DNA of 64,000 nt from Paenibacillus sp. FSL R7-0204 (GCF_038002225.1 NZ_JBBOCA010000001.1:4030001-4094000), one strand, 5' to 3'; positions 52,407 through 61,747 are shown, numbered from the stretch's first letter. Made by a program: numbers and translations. The notes: generated by a model not told the origin, from the letters alone.

Positions 52407-53392
52407 GATTTCCCCTTCGTTCTGGGATCAAGCCACCCGGAGATGATTTCGATCAGCAGACTGATGATCACAACAGCCAGCGCACAATAGAGCGCAATCC
52501 CCTGAATCACCGGAAAATCCCTGTTTGAGATGGATGTGAACAGCAGGCTGCCGATGCCCTTGATACCAAAAACCTGCTCCACAACGAGCGTTCCCCCGAT
52601 CAGGTAGGACACATTCACTCCAAGCAGCATCAGGGTCGGCAATGCCGAATTGCGCAGCACATGCTTGAACAGGATCACCCTGGACGGGATTCCTGCTGCC
52701 CTGAGAGTGACAACGAATTCAGATTCGAGCACCTCCAGCATTTGCGCACGCAACGAGCGGACCAGCGTAGGAATCTGTGAAAAAGCAATCGTGACCGCAG
52801 GAAGCACCAGACTATGGAGCGTACCCGACCAGCCTTCGCCGATTCCCCCTACGGGGAACCAGCCCAGCCGCACGCTAAAGAACAGAATGAACAGAATGCC
52901 AACCCAGAAGACCGGCATCCCCAGGGTGATTGCTGGAATAATGCGGATGAGATGGTCGAGCAGCTTGTCCTTGTGGGTGGCAGCAACCGTTGCCAGCAGA
53001 AGGGCTACAATTATCGCAAGCACCGAAGCAATGACAATCAGCAGTAGTGTGACCGGAGCACGCTCAGCAATCAGTTCTCTGGTCGAGGTGCCGGCAATAA
53101 TAGAGTTTCCGGTATCTCCCTGAGTGAACAGCAGCTTCACGAACCGGGTGAACTGATCCCATAAGGAGAGATCCAGTCCCAGTGTGTGGTGCATATTCTT
53201 AAGTGCTTCAGGTGTGCTGTATTCACCCAGAATCATTTTGGCAGGGTCTCCGGGTACTATTCGAATCAGGAAAAAGACCGCCGTCATTACGCAGAGGATA
53301 ACAAGTAAGGCTCTTACAAGGGCTAAGGCCAGCCACTTGTAAGAACCGTTGTTTCCAGCTGCACCGCTTAGGGTCAGCTTGGATTTCATCAT
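52403..53392 (-). CDS. ABC transporter permease, DppB-like
   Basis: The membrane protein (329 aa) has about six membrane segments, the OppB-type N terminus (RIVPGDPAKMILGEYSTPEALKNM) and the EAA-like loop (TLRAAGIPSRVILFKHVLRNSALPTLMLLG). It overlaps the substrate-binding protein stop (ATGA), so translation of the transporter is chained. Confidence 0.92.
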   Translation of the reverse strand: MMKSKLTLSGAAGNNGSYKWLALALVRALLVILCVMTAVFFLIRIVPGDPAKMILGEYSTPEALKNMHHTLGLDLSLWDQFTRFVKLLFTQGDTGNSIIAGTSTRELIAERAPVTLLLIVIASVLAIIVALLLATVAATHKDKLLDHLIRIIPAITLGMPVFWVGILFILFFSVRLGWFPVGGIGEGWSGTLHSLVLPAVTIAFSQIPTLVRSLRAQMLEVLESEFVVTLRAAGIPSRVILFKHVLRNSALPTLMLLGVNVSYLIGGTLVVEQVFGIKGIGSLLFTSISNRDFPVIQGIALYCALAVVIISLLIEIISGWLDPRTKGKS

Positions 53393-55008
53393 TTAGCTAG
53401 CCGGACATCTTCCAGACGGATGCTGCCGTTAGGCAGAACCACAAGTCCGTCAACAGAAGAACGGGCGCCGATCAGGATATCCGGATAGTACAGCGGAATG
53501 TACGGAACTTCATCTGCAAGCGTCTGTAAAAGCTCGGTGTAGATGGTAGCCCGTCCTTCACCGTCAGCTGTCTTCTGCCCTTCATACAGCAGCTTGGTTG
53601 CCTTATCATTCGTGTAATGTGTCCAGTACGATTTGCTGAAGCCTTCCGGGTCGGTCTGGAACGCCAGAATGGAGTTCGCTTCCGGGGAATCCGCCTGACC
53701 GCTATTCAGCATCGCCGCGAAATCATAAGCGAAGAAGCGTTCGCGGAAGGTGGCCAGCTCTACCGATTCAATCTCAATTTTGATCCCGATTGCCTGGCCG
53801 GCAGCCTGGATAATCTGGGCTTCCTGAGCCCGGGTGCTGTTACCGGAAGCCACCAGCAGCTTGGTGGAGAATCCGTCAGGGAAGGCCGATTTGGCCAGCT
53901 CTGCCTTGGCAGCCGCCGGATCGAAGCTCAGGGCCTTGATCTTATCATTGGCATTGTAAGGAATCGTTGTCGGCAACAGGGAAGTCGCCGTCTGTGCATA
54001 GCCGAAGGTCAGGGCCTTGGTCAGCCCGTCACGGTCAAGCGCCAGTGCCAGTGCCCGGCGGACATGCACATCGGAGAAGTGCTTATCCAGTGTGTTGAAG
54101 AAGAGCTGCTCTGTCACCCAGCTGCCGTTCGTTACTACTGTGGTGTCTGCACCGTCCTTGATTTCACCCGCATTCTGTAACGACAGGGCTTCAACTGCAT
54201 TCACAGCCCCCGCCTTAAGCTGGTTGATGGCCTGGCTGTCATCCTGGATCAGCTTATATACAAGCTTGTCGATATAAGGCTGCCCTTCCTTCCAGTAGTT
54301 GGTGTTCTTGGTAAAGGTCACATCACCTGCCGGGTCCCATGTCTCGATCACGAATGGCCCGGTCCCTACCGGCTTCTTGAAGAATTCCTCTTCGGTCACT
54401 CCGCCGAAATTATTCGGGATGATCCCGTTCGAGAAGTTCGACAGCTCGGAGATGAACGGAGTGTAGGGTTCTTTTAGCGTGATTACAAGTGTCTTCTCAT
54501 CCTGTGCCTTCACCGTGTCTACCTTGGCCGAGATGGCCAGCGGACCGCCAACCTTCAGATGCCGCTGGAGGGAGAATACCGCATCCTCTGCGGTTACCGG
54601 CGTACCGTTCGAGAACTTCAGGCCGTCACGCAGTACGAAGGTATAGGTCAAGCCGTCTTCGCTGATCGTATGCGAGGCGGCGAGCTGATCCGTAATTTCA
54701 CCCTTGCTGTCAAAAGCAACCAGTGACTCAAACACTTTATCAATCGCGAATGCGTTATTCGATGTAATTTGGTTATGCAGATCAAACGAGGTTACAGAAG
54801 CCGGGCGGCCATACACGAAGGTGCCTCCGGCAGCAGGCTTTGCTGTGCTTGCACTTTCCGTTGCCGCTGGAGCCGTACTGGACGGAGCCACATTATTGGA
54901 ATCCGCAGGATTGGCAGACCCGGAGCAGCCGGCAAGCAACGATACGAATAGTACCGCAAGTGTGCCCAGCCCTGCTGTTTTTCTCATAGAAGCTTTTAAA
55001 TTAATCAC
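53389..55008 (-). CDS. Peptide/nickel-type substrate-binding lipoprotein of the ABC transporter
   Basis: This family 5 extracellular solute-binding protein (539 aa) has a lipoprotein signal (VLFVSLLAGCSGS, lipobox LAGC) and an N-terminal Ala/Ser/Thr-rich linker. The binding-domain blocks are FDLHNQITSNNAFAIDKVFESLV, DGLTYTFVLRDGLKFSNGTPVTAEDAVFSLQR and VRRALALALDRDGL. These proteins capture oligopeptides or peptide-like solutes and deliver them to the DppBC-type permeases encoded next. GTG 55008 gives MINLKASMRKTAGLG; an in-frame start further upstream has no better site. Confidence 0.92.
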   Translation of the reverse strand: MINLKASMRKTAGLGTLAVLFVSLLAGCSGSANPADSNNVAPSSTAPAATESASTAKPAAGGTFVYGRPASVTSFDLHNQITSNNAFAIDKVFESLVAFDSKGEITDQLAASHTISEDGLTYTFVLRDGLKFSNGTPVTAEDAVFSLQRHLKVGGPLAISAKVDTVKAQDEKTLVITLKEPYTPFISELSNFSNGIIPNNFGGVTEEEFFKKPVGTGPFVIETWDPAGDVTFTKNTNYWKEGQPYIDKLVYKLIQDDSQAINQLKAGAVNAVEALSLQNAGEIKDGADTTVVTNGSWVTEQLFFNTLDKHFSDVHVRRALALALDRDGLTKALTFGYAQTATSLLPTTIPYNANDKIKALSFDPAAAKAELAKSAFPDGFSTKLLVASGNSTRAQEAQIIQAAGQAIGIKIEIESVELATFRERFFAYDFAAMLNSGQADSPEANSILAFQTDPEGFSKSYWTHYTNDKATKLLYEGQKTADGEGRATIYTELLQTLADEVPYIPLYYPDILIGARSSVDGLVVLPNGSIRLEDVRLAK

Positions 55009-55148
55009 GTGTGATCCACCCTTCCTATAAATCATATATGTTTAGTATGGATTGTATTATGGATCAGACTTTCACTTCTGTCAAACAAAAATTCATCCGG
55101 CAAGCCGAATTGAATCATAATGTTCCAAGGAAGGAAATGTATTCGTAA

Positions 55149-56276
55149 TCATCCGCCCGTTATGGCTCTCTGAAGGCTATAATCGTCCAGCTCCAGATCA
55201 GGCTCTCTGCCGAGTGCCAGCTTCGCCAGCTGATAGCCGATATACGGCCCCATCGTAAGTCCTGAAGCGCCCAGGCCATTGGCGGCAAGGATTCCGCTCC
55301 ACCCGGGGACAGTCCCTATGACCGGCAGAAACCCCGGAGTGAACGGACGGAAGCCGACCCTCACTTCACTATAAATACCGTCCGCCAATCCGGGTGCTAC
55401 TTCCAGCCCCTTAGTCAGAATCTCCTGCATCCCGCCGGCGGTCACTCTGGTATTATATCCTTCTACGTCATTCTCATGAGTAGCTCCGATAACAATCTGC
55501 TGCCGGGCAAAAGCGAGCAGATACTGATCGCTTGGCGGGATCACCACCGGCCAGACTTCCGTATCTTGTTGGTCAGATACCTGCAAGTGCATGATCTGCC
55601 CCTTCTGGTAGCTCACCTTGAAGTTAATGCCCAGCGGGCTAAGCAGCGGGTTCGCCCATGCGCCTGCACAGATAATAACTTCATCCGCCGGATAAAAGTG
55701 TCCCCCTGCGTGGACTCCGGTGACCCGGCCCGGTTCAATAGCAAGCGCAGCGTCACCGGTAACCATGACTGCGCCCTGCTGCTGTGCAGAATGAAGCAGA
55801 GCGTCCCGCAAGGCGCGGCCATCCACTCTGGCAGCTCCGCTGATATGAACCGAGGCATATCCTTCCGCCAGCAGCGGGAACCGTTCGCGGGTCTGCTGTG
55901 CGCTAAGCCGCGTGATGACTCCGATCTCCGGGGCATCTGCCAGCCGCATCCGTGCCCGCTCTTCTATTTTGTCAAGCTTGCTCTCATCCTTATGTATACT
56001 AAGCGCTCCAACCCTGGCATAACCGGTATGCGCTTCGCCGCCTTCCTTAAGCTGACTAATCAACTCGGGATAGAAGCGCGCCCCCGCCTTGGCTAGACGG
56101 TACCAGGCCTGATTGCGCCGCTGCGACAGCCAGGGACAGATAATGCCTGCGGCTGCATCCGTAGCTTGTCCAGGGTCTTGACGGTCTATAATCAGTACCT
56201 CTGCGCCCATCACTGCCAGCTGATAGGCTGCCGAGGCACCGAGAATACCTGCTCCAATCACGATGACTTTCTTCAT
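55149..56276 (-). CDS. FAD-dependent amino acid oxidase/dehydrogenase (DAO family)
   Basis: The protein (375 aa) has the FAD motif VIGAGILGASAAYQLA at the N terminus, with a DAO-type core (AAGIICPWLSQRRNQ, VIICAGAWANPLLSPLG) and a C-terminal FAD loop (GWSGILAANGLGASGLTMGPYIG). It resembles glycine oxidase / D-amino acid dehydrogenase, which oxidise small amines or D-amino acids. The start ATG 56276 is 36 bp after the alpha/beta hydrolase stop. It would deaminate the imported compound or its breakdown product. Confidence 0.9.
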   Translation of the reverse strand: MKKVIVIGAGILGASAAYQLAVMGAEVLIIDRQDPGQATDAAAGIICPWLSQRRNQAWYRLAKAGARFYPELISQLKEGGEAHTGYARVGALSIHKDESKLDKIEERARMRLADAPEIGVITRLSAQQTRERFPLLAEGYASVHISGAARVDGRALRDALLHSAQQQGAVMVTGDAALAIEPGRVTGVHAGGHFYPADEVIICAGAWANPLLSPLGINFKVSYQKGQIMHLQVSDQQDTEVWPVVIPPSDQYLLAFARQQIVIGATHENDVEGYNTRVTAGGMQEILTKGLEVAPGLADGIYSEVRVGFRPFTPGFLPVIGTVPGWSGILAANGLGASGLTMGPYIGYQLAKLALGREPDLELDDYSLQRAITGG

Positions 56277-56312
56277 CTGTACGTCCTTTCTGAATGTGTA
56301 TTTCTCCTTGTG

Positions 56313-57068
56313 CTAGTGGATACGGTTGTGTGCAAGGAATTCAAGAATCGTATCGTTCACCAGGATGGGCTGTTCCCTTAGCATATGCGGGCGGTGACCC
56401 GCTCCCTGAACGATTAGTGTCCTTGCATCCGTAAGGAGGGAAGCGAGCTTCGCCGTTCTATCCTCTCCCGCGAACGGGTCATGCTCACCTGTAATGAGCA
56501 GTGCCGGGCAACTAATACTGCTCAATTCTTCCTCCGTGAGATCCGGGTATCTGATCCAGTCCTGCACCGTTTGCTGCAGATAGTATTGCCAATTCCCCTG
56601 ATGAGCCTCCTGATGCCTCTCCATCATCTGATCTATGAAGGCTTGCTGCTGATTCGCCAGCAACTGTTCAGGCTCGTATTCCCCGGCTCCAGCCGGTTCA
56701 CAGAATCCGCTGGTTCCAATCGTAGTAAGCGTAGCAATCCGTCCCGGATGATTCACCGCCAGGTACAGCCCTACGCCCGCGCCCATACTGTATCCAATAA
56801 GATGTGCCCGTTCAATGTTCATCCTTTCCATGAATCCGGCGACATCCTCAGCTATTCGTGGAGTAGACCAATCCAGATCCCGGCAGCGGGTCCTGCCATG
56901 CCCTCTAAGATCAGGGAAGTAACAACTATAATGGTTCTGGAAGTCCAGAACCTGGCTGCTGAAGGCCAGCATGCTGCGGGAATAATGACTGTGCAGGAAG
57001 ATTACCGGTTCCCCGGTGCCCATCTGTTCATAGAACATTTCAAGATCGTGTACCTGTATGTATGGCAT
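56313..57068 (-). CDS. Alpha/beta hydrolase, first gene of the import/catabolism operon
   Basis: The protein (251 aa) has the oxyanion loop VIFLHSHYSRSM, the nucleophile elbow GYSMGAGV (Ser), an acidic residue in LLITGEHDPF and His in QGAGHRPHM. It may cleave an ester or amide in the cytoplasm before the FAD enzyme acts. The ATG at 57068 follows GGGAGGAG. The long gap upstream (57069-57608) holds the operon's promoter, not identified, and a repeat array. Confidence 0.9.
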   Translation of the reverse strand: MPYIQVHDLEMFYEQMGTGEPVIFLHSHYSRSMLAFSSQVLDFQNHYSCYFPDLRGHGRTRCRDLDWSTPRIAEDVAGFMERMNIERAHLIGYSMGAGVGLYLAVNHPGRIATLTTIGTSGFCEPAGAGEYEPEQLLANQQQAFIDQMMERHQEAHQGNWQYYLQQTVQDWIRYPDLTEEELSSISCPALLITGEHDPFAGEDRTAKLASLLTDARTLIVQGAGHRPHMLREQPILVNDTILEFLAHNRIH

Positions 57069-57172
57069 AAGACTCCTCCCTTTGTGTATATGACCATTAC
57101 CGGACCCTAACGAGCCACCTTCTCATTCACACAGCAGTCATTCGGATGCTGTAGGCACTTGAACGATAGTAA

Positions 57173-57351
57173 TTGCATTTTGTACAATAGATTGCTGTAA
57201 AAAAGGCTTCGAAATAGCATCTATTGTATTCAGTACAATTGAATATTGAAAAAAGTCCATTTTTCACCCAAAACACAGCATTCCACTGTATGAAATACAA
57301 TAGAATCTCATTTTGCGGTCTGCTTTGCCTTTTCTATTGCAGGAACTACAA
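57173..57351. repeat. Four imperfect tandem repeats with TTGYA-N5-TACAA dyads
   Basis: A 15-bp dyad TTGYA-N5-TACAA (copy 3 starts CTGTA) occurs at 57173, 57224, 57286 and 57337. Starts are 51, 62 and 51 bp apart. Flanks also agree, for example TAGA after copies 1 and 3, and AGCAT before copies 2 and 3. The remainder of the gap 57352-57567 shows nothing I can name. Confidence 0.75.
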
Positions 57352-57567
57352 TCAGCTACTTTGAATTTAAGAATAGAAGTCGGCAACGGGTTTCAGGGTG
57401 CAGGATCAGCCTAATATCAGCTCAATGTTCATGCTCAGACTTTAACAACCCTGAGGTTCACTCTTACAGTTTTCAAGGTGCTTTTGAACTACTCTCAGCT
57501 TAACACAGCTTACCACAGGTCGTTCGTCAGAAGAAATAGCCCGCCCCGCATCATTGCACAACAAAGC

Positions 57568-57595
57568 AAAAACCCCCGGAACACCATTCCGGGGG
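57568..57595 (-). terminator. Terminator of the TIM-barrel amidohydrolase
   Basis: CCCCCGGAA (57573-57581) pairs with TTCCGGGGG (57587-57595). On the minus strand TTTTT follows. It is 14 bp after the stop. Confidence 0.9.
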
Positions 57596-57608
57596 AAGCT
57601 TACAAGCC

Positions 57609-58481
57609 TTACAGATTCAGTTCTCTAATCCGCTCCGCAAGCTTAGGGAACACGCGAAGTGCGTTGTTGTAAAAGACATCCTCATGACAGGCTTCAGGCA
57701 CCAGGTGCTTCACGAAGGTAATATAAGCGTCCAGCGGGACCAGCGGCCAGTCGGTGCCGAAGACCAGCCGGTCGTATTTCTCGGCGAACACCAGCGCCCG
57801 GCGGAAATGGTCGGTATAGGTCTGCTCGGTCAGCAGCCGGTCCACCTTGGCCTGATCGCCGACAATCCAGCCGGACAAATCCGTGTAGAGGTTAGGGTTC
57901 TTCTCCAGCAGGGCTGCGGTGTCCATCACCCAAGGATCGCCCAGGTGGCAGAGCATGAAGGTAATCTCCCGGTGCTTCAGGAAGGTCTCCTCCATGGACA
58001 GCGGGTGGGAATATTTCAGCAGCCCCTGGTCCGCATAAGTCAATCCGCCATGAATGACTACCGGGAGACCGTAAGCGGCAGCCAGCTTATATACCGGATC
58101 ATAAATTTCATCCCCCACATTGAAGTGGTAATACCCGGCGTACAGCTTGATGCCAACGATATCGGAGCGCTGCAGCGATTGCTCCAGGGCTTCAAGCTGC
58201 CCTTCCAGATGAAGGGTAAGCGGGTTAATCCCCACGCAGGTGAACAGATTGTCCGGCAGCGTCTCGCTCAGGTCAAGCAGCATTGGGTTGAGCGCAGCGG
58301 AATCAGGAAAAGCTCCGGCAACCGTCTCGGTCACTCCCATGCCTACTCCGGCAACGACACCGCTGCGGCGGAACTCCTCCAGGAGTCCCTCGCCGGAATA
58401 ATCGATATGCGCCAAGGTCTGCGCCGTTTCGTGGAAAGCTGCAATATTGGAATAATGCACATGTGCGTCAATGATTTTCAT
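57609..58481 (-). CDS. Amidohydrolase family 2 (TIM-barrel) protein
   Basis: The protein (290 aa) starts MKIIDAHVHYSN, giving the HxH metal motif (H7, H9). Further ligands are H in VVIHGGLTY, H in FMLCHLGDP and D in VFGTDWPLV. Members of this group are hydrolases or decarboxylases; no substrate can be assigned. The start ATG 58481 follows AAAGGAAG; the longer frame to 58505 is not needed. It follows the GNAT-fusion gene by 20 bp and is probably in the same operon. Confidence 0.88.
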   Translation of the reverse strand: MKIIDAHVHYSNIAAFHETAQTLAHIDYSGEGLLEEFRRSGVVAGVGMGVTETVAGAFPDSAALNPMLLDLSETLPDNLFTCVGINPLTLHLEGQLEALEQSLQRSDIVGIKLYAGYYHFNVGDEIYDPVYKLAAAYGLPVVIHGGLTYADQGLLKYSHPLSMEETFLKHREITFMLCHLGDPWVMDTAALLEKNPNLYTDLSGWIVGDQAKVDRLLTEQTYTDHFRRALVFAEKYDRLVFGTDWPLVPLDAYITFVKHLVPEACHEDVFYNNALRVFPKLAERIRELNL

Positions 58482-58501
58482 AGAAGCTTCCTTTCTCTGG
58501 C

Positions 58502-61500
58502 TCACTTCTTGAACCGGATCGACAGCAGATCGCCATAAGCCTCTTCAGGTACCTGGAGATCCGAGATCAGATAGAATTGCGGCTTGCTGAATTGCTCCTT
58601 GCCATCCTGCAAATGCAGGTACTCATCCGCATAAGACGTCAACGCGACAGAATTGACTAACAAGGAAGGTGACGGATGCTTAAATGATGTAACTAATGAC
58701 AGACGCTGCTTGCGTTCCTTGGAACCCACTTGCAGAATCCCGTTATGGCTGGCATCCTCTGCCTGTCCCCGGCCTGCCTTGTAGGTAAGCTCTTGACCTC
58801 TGCTGTTCTTAAGATACCCTCTGCCATCCTTCATATCGGAGGCGGCAGTATAGAAGGCTGAAGTCTCAAGCTTCAATGGGCATAGCGGGCCGCCTGTATT
58901 TTGCTCCACATGTACCGTAGAGACAAGCACCGGAACGCCCGGCAGCAGCATGAAATACTGATGCAGTACGAGTCCTTTGTATTTATCATTCTTCTGAATG
59001 GTGACGCTCATCCGTATACCCGACCAGCGGTTTCCTTTATTATCGGTCAGTTCGGCGAAATCAGCTGTTAACGGCTCATCCATGAAGCTGCGCAAGGCAA
59101 TGTCACCCACACTGGTTACGATACCGCCCACCCATGGATTCCACCAGGACTTCGCGATCGGCTGCGGAAAAGAAGATTCCAGCCATTCCTCGCCCTGATG
59201 GGTAACCGAGAACAATCCCGGCGCAAAATCAGGGCTGGCCTGTATCCGCAGAATCCCGTTGTCCACAGCCAGTACCTGTGCCCCTTCTGCTGTGAGTCTC
59301 TCCTGCCGGACAAGTTCATCCGCGACCGGCAAGACCAGGAAAGATTGATCCTGTACATAACTGTCCATATCCAGATGCAGGGTCAGCACATCCGGGGCTG
59401 CTCCTGCAGGAACTGTCAGCGGCAGAGCCGCTTCTCTGAGCTTCTCTTCCTCTTGTACCGTTAGCCGGGCATCCTCCACACTGCCTGCTTCGGAAGAAAT
59501 CCGAATCTCACCCGCCAGATAGCTCTTCTTCTGCTCCTGAAGGAGAAGCTTAGCCTCTCCGCTTATGAACGGATTCCCGTTATTCAGGCTCAGCTCCAGC
59601 TGCCCTGTAGTGGTCAGTTCCTCAGTATTGCTGTTGCCGCTTTGCAGCGCATAGGCACGGAAATCCTGCCAATGGTCCCAGGTGCCCAGAGCGATCCGCA
59701 GCGGCAGCGTCTCCTTCTGCCCGCCGGCGGGAATCCGTCCCAGGGAATGCTCAACAGCATGCATCCACGACTCCTGGATCAACTGCAGCTCAGACGGCCA
59801 GCTAATCCCTCTGGAGAAGCCTTCATCCGCAGCGAACATCCAGTTCTCCGTGAAATCCTGCGCTTCCCAGTAATCCATGCCGGAGGCTTCAGCCCCTGCA
59901 CTCAGATCTATATATTTGCCGCGGTAAGGGATGACGCCGCCGTGCAGACCGAAGCGGAAGCTCTCCTTCAGGAACAGCTCTTCCTCCTGAACGGTAGTCT
60001 GAGGATTGTCGATTCGGAAATAACGGGAGACAATCCCGTTACTGAACAGCTTCACAACCATCGTCAGCAGCAGGCCTTCCCTGATGCCGGCCTCATAGGT
60101 GGCCTCAAGCACGATAGCCTCTTGATCCCTGAAGATCTTCACATCCAGCGCCGAGAATTTATTGAATTCATTCGTATAAGGCAGGCCAAGCTTCGGATAA
60201 GGCAGGTTCATCAGATATTTACGGTTCTCAAAAAAGGTAAGCCAGTGGTTTGTTTTGTTCAGAACGGCCGAATAGCGGCCATTGCTGATGATCCAGTCCT
60301 TATCGGTCGGGCCGCCGAAGGCCGTCTCTGCTCCGGTGAAGACGAGGCTCAGCTCCTGTTCCAGTATAGCTGAATCGGCTCCTTCTTCTGCACTGCGGAT
60401 GCTCACCGTATGATGCCAAATGCCGTACCCGAGCAGCCGGGCTGCTGCGGTGAAGGTTCTCCGGCTCTTCGCCGGAACCTCTACGGTGTAACGCTTTTGA
60501 CTGAACGACAGAATCTCGTCCTCCGGCAGCTCAAAGCTGAACACCGTGTCTGTGCTGTACTCATTCTCCACCGTTACATCCAGCTCTACCTCTTCGCCCG
60601 CGAAAAGCGTTCTGTCAGGTACCTGGAGCTTCACCTTGACCGGGAATTTCGGCTTAATGCCTAGCTTGAATACGGCAGGGAGGCCGTTAATGAGCAGTTC
60701 AGCCTCCACTACAGGGTGAGTCTGATAGAGATCCTGTTCCTCCTTCACCGGATGGATGAAGAAGCGGCCTTCGATCCGCGCCTCGGTTTCGATATCCTGA
60801 GCAGCGTCCAGCTCCAAGCGGATTTGTGCATTGCTTTTACCGTTAATCTGGAGTGACAGGGGTTTCCCACTTTTATTAAAGGCTTCATAAACGACGGGGT
60901 ATTCCGCTCCAAACGGCAGCTCATGCTGCGCAGGAATCGTTACCTGTATCCGGTAATCCTCCGTCTCAATCAGCCGCAGGCCGCGGCCGGTCCGCTCATA
61001 TTCCATCTTCAGCGACAGACCGTCCTTCAGCCATTTATATGTAAAATAGTCAAAGCCATTTTCCCCATAACCGTCAGGCTCCACCTTGATCTCGCGGATG
61101 CTGTCGTTATACCAGTCTATCTTCTCGAAATAAGACTTCACCGCTCCGGTCTGAAGCACCGAGGGAATGAAATTCATCAGGTGAGTGGTATCATCCCGGT
61201 TCTCCCAGAAGAACCCGCTTTTCTTATACGTAGGCACCGCCTTGACATTACCGGGCCAAGTATAGAGATCCAGCCGCGGCCAGCCCAGCTTAATCGTCTC
61301 TTCAATCGAACGCCTTACCAGCGCCTTGCCCACCTTGCGTCCATGGTAATCCGGTCTTACGTTGAGCAGAGCGATATAGAGTGCCCCGGTATCCTCTCTA
61401 TAGTGGGAGAAGCTGCAGTATCCGATGACCTCTGAGCCGCTTACCGCCAGGAATAACTTGAGCATCGGGCTGTTCTCGTGTTCCCGCAGCACGCTTTCCT

Positions 61501-61621
61501 CTGTCCGGTACGCTCCGTCTCCGCCCCAGCTCTCTGCACTTCTGTTCCACATCTCGGCAATGGAAGCAGCGTGCCTCTCCGGCACATATTCTTCAATAAC
61601 TATCTGTTGTAATTCGGACAT
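58502..61621 (-). CDS. GNAT acetyltransferase fused to a large beta-rich domain
   Basis: This 1039-residue protein joins an N-terminal GNAT domain (about residues 1-150) to about 880 residues of beta-rich sequence. The GNAT acetyl-CoA loop RPDYHGRKVGKALVRRSI is clear. The long part has no signal peptide and includes beta-sandwich-like repeats (about 220-430; KLQVPDRTLFAGEEVELDVTVENEY). It also has a galactose-mutarotase- or glycosidase-like C-terminal half (GGIVTSVGDIALRSFMDEPL, LPGVPVLVSTVHVEQNTGGP). I recognise no catalytic glycosidase motif there. ATG 61621 follows GAGGAGG by 10 bases; an earlier ATG at 61630 abuts the site. A promoter CTTACA-17-TATATA lies upstream (61686-61714). Confidence 0.85.
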   Translation of the reverse strand: MSELQQIVIEEYVPERHAASIAEMWNRSAESWGGDGAYRTEESVLREHENSPMLKLFLAVSGSEVIGYCSFSHYREDTGALYIALLNVRPDYHGRKVGKALVRRSIEETIKLGWPRLDLYTWPGNVKAVPTYKKSGFFWENRDDTTHLMNFIPSVLQTGAVKSYFEKIDWYNDSIREIKVEPDGYGENGFDYFTYKWLKDGLSLKMEYERTGRGLRLIETEDYRIQVTIPAQHELPFGAEYPVVYEAFNKSGKPLSLQINGKSNAQIRLELDAAQDIETEARIEGRFFIHPVKEEQDLYQTHPVVEAELLINGLPAVFKLGIKPKFPVKVKLQVPDRTLFAGEEVELDVTVENEYSTDTVFSFELPEDEILSFSQKRYTVEVPAKSRRTFTAAARLLGYGIWHHTVSIRSAEEGADSAILEQELSLVFTGAETAFGGPTDKDWIISNGRYSAVLNKTNHWLTFFENRKYLMNLPYPKLGLPYTNEFNKFSALDVKIFRDQEAIVLEATYEAGIREGLLLTMVVKLFSNGIVSRYFRIDNPQTTVQEEELFLKESFRFGLHGGVIPYRGKYIDLSAGAEASGMDYWEAQDFTENWMFAADEGFSRGISWPSELQLIQESWMHAVEHSLGRIPAGGQKETLPLRIALGTWDHWQDFRAYALQSGNSNTEELTTTGQLELSLNNGNPFISGEAKLLLQEQKKSYLAGEIRISSEAGSVEDARLTVQEEEKLREAALPLTVPAGAAPDVLTLHLDMDSYVQDQSFLVLPVADELVRQERLTAEGAQVLAVDNGILRIQASPDFAPGLFSVTHQGEEWLESSFPQPIAKSWWNPWVGGIVTSVGDIALRSFMDEPLTADFAELTDNKGNRWSGIRMSVTIQKNDKYKGLVLHQYFMLLPGVPVLVSTVHVEQNTGGPLCPLKLETSAFYTAASDMKDGRGYLKNSRGQELTYKAGRGQAEDASHNGILQVGSKERKQRLSLVTSFKHPSPSLLVNSVALTSYADEYLHLQDGKEQFSKPQFYLISDLQVPEEAYGDLLSIRFKK

Positions 61622-61685
61622 TACAGTCATACCTCCTCAGAAACGCTATAATTCCTAGCTTCATAGCAACAAATACTACTTGCAG

Positions 61686-61714
61686 TATATAACAGAACGT
61701 TCAACCGCTGTAAG
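61686..61714 (-). promoter_or_regulatory. Likely promoter of the GNAT-fusion operon
   Basis: On the minus strand CTTACA (61714-61709) and TATATA (61691-61686) are 17 bp apart, 65 bp upstream of the start. Between them sits a GAACGTTC palindrome. Confidence 0.4.
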
Positions 61715-61747
61715 TTCCTGTTTGATTATAAAAGATTATTACTTAAC

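Noticed and set aside
57684..58538. 284-aa plus-strand frame
   Set aside because: It lies opposite the TIM-barrel amidohydrolase and shows no domain or start site.
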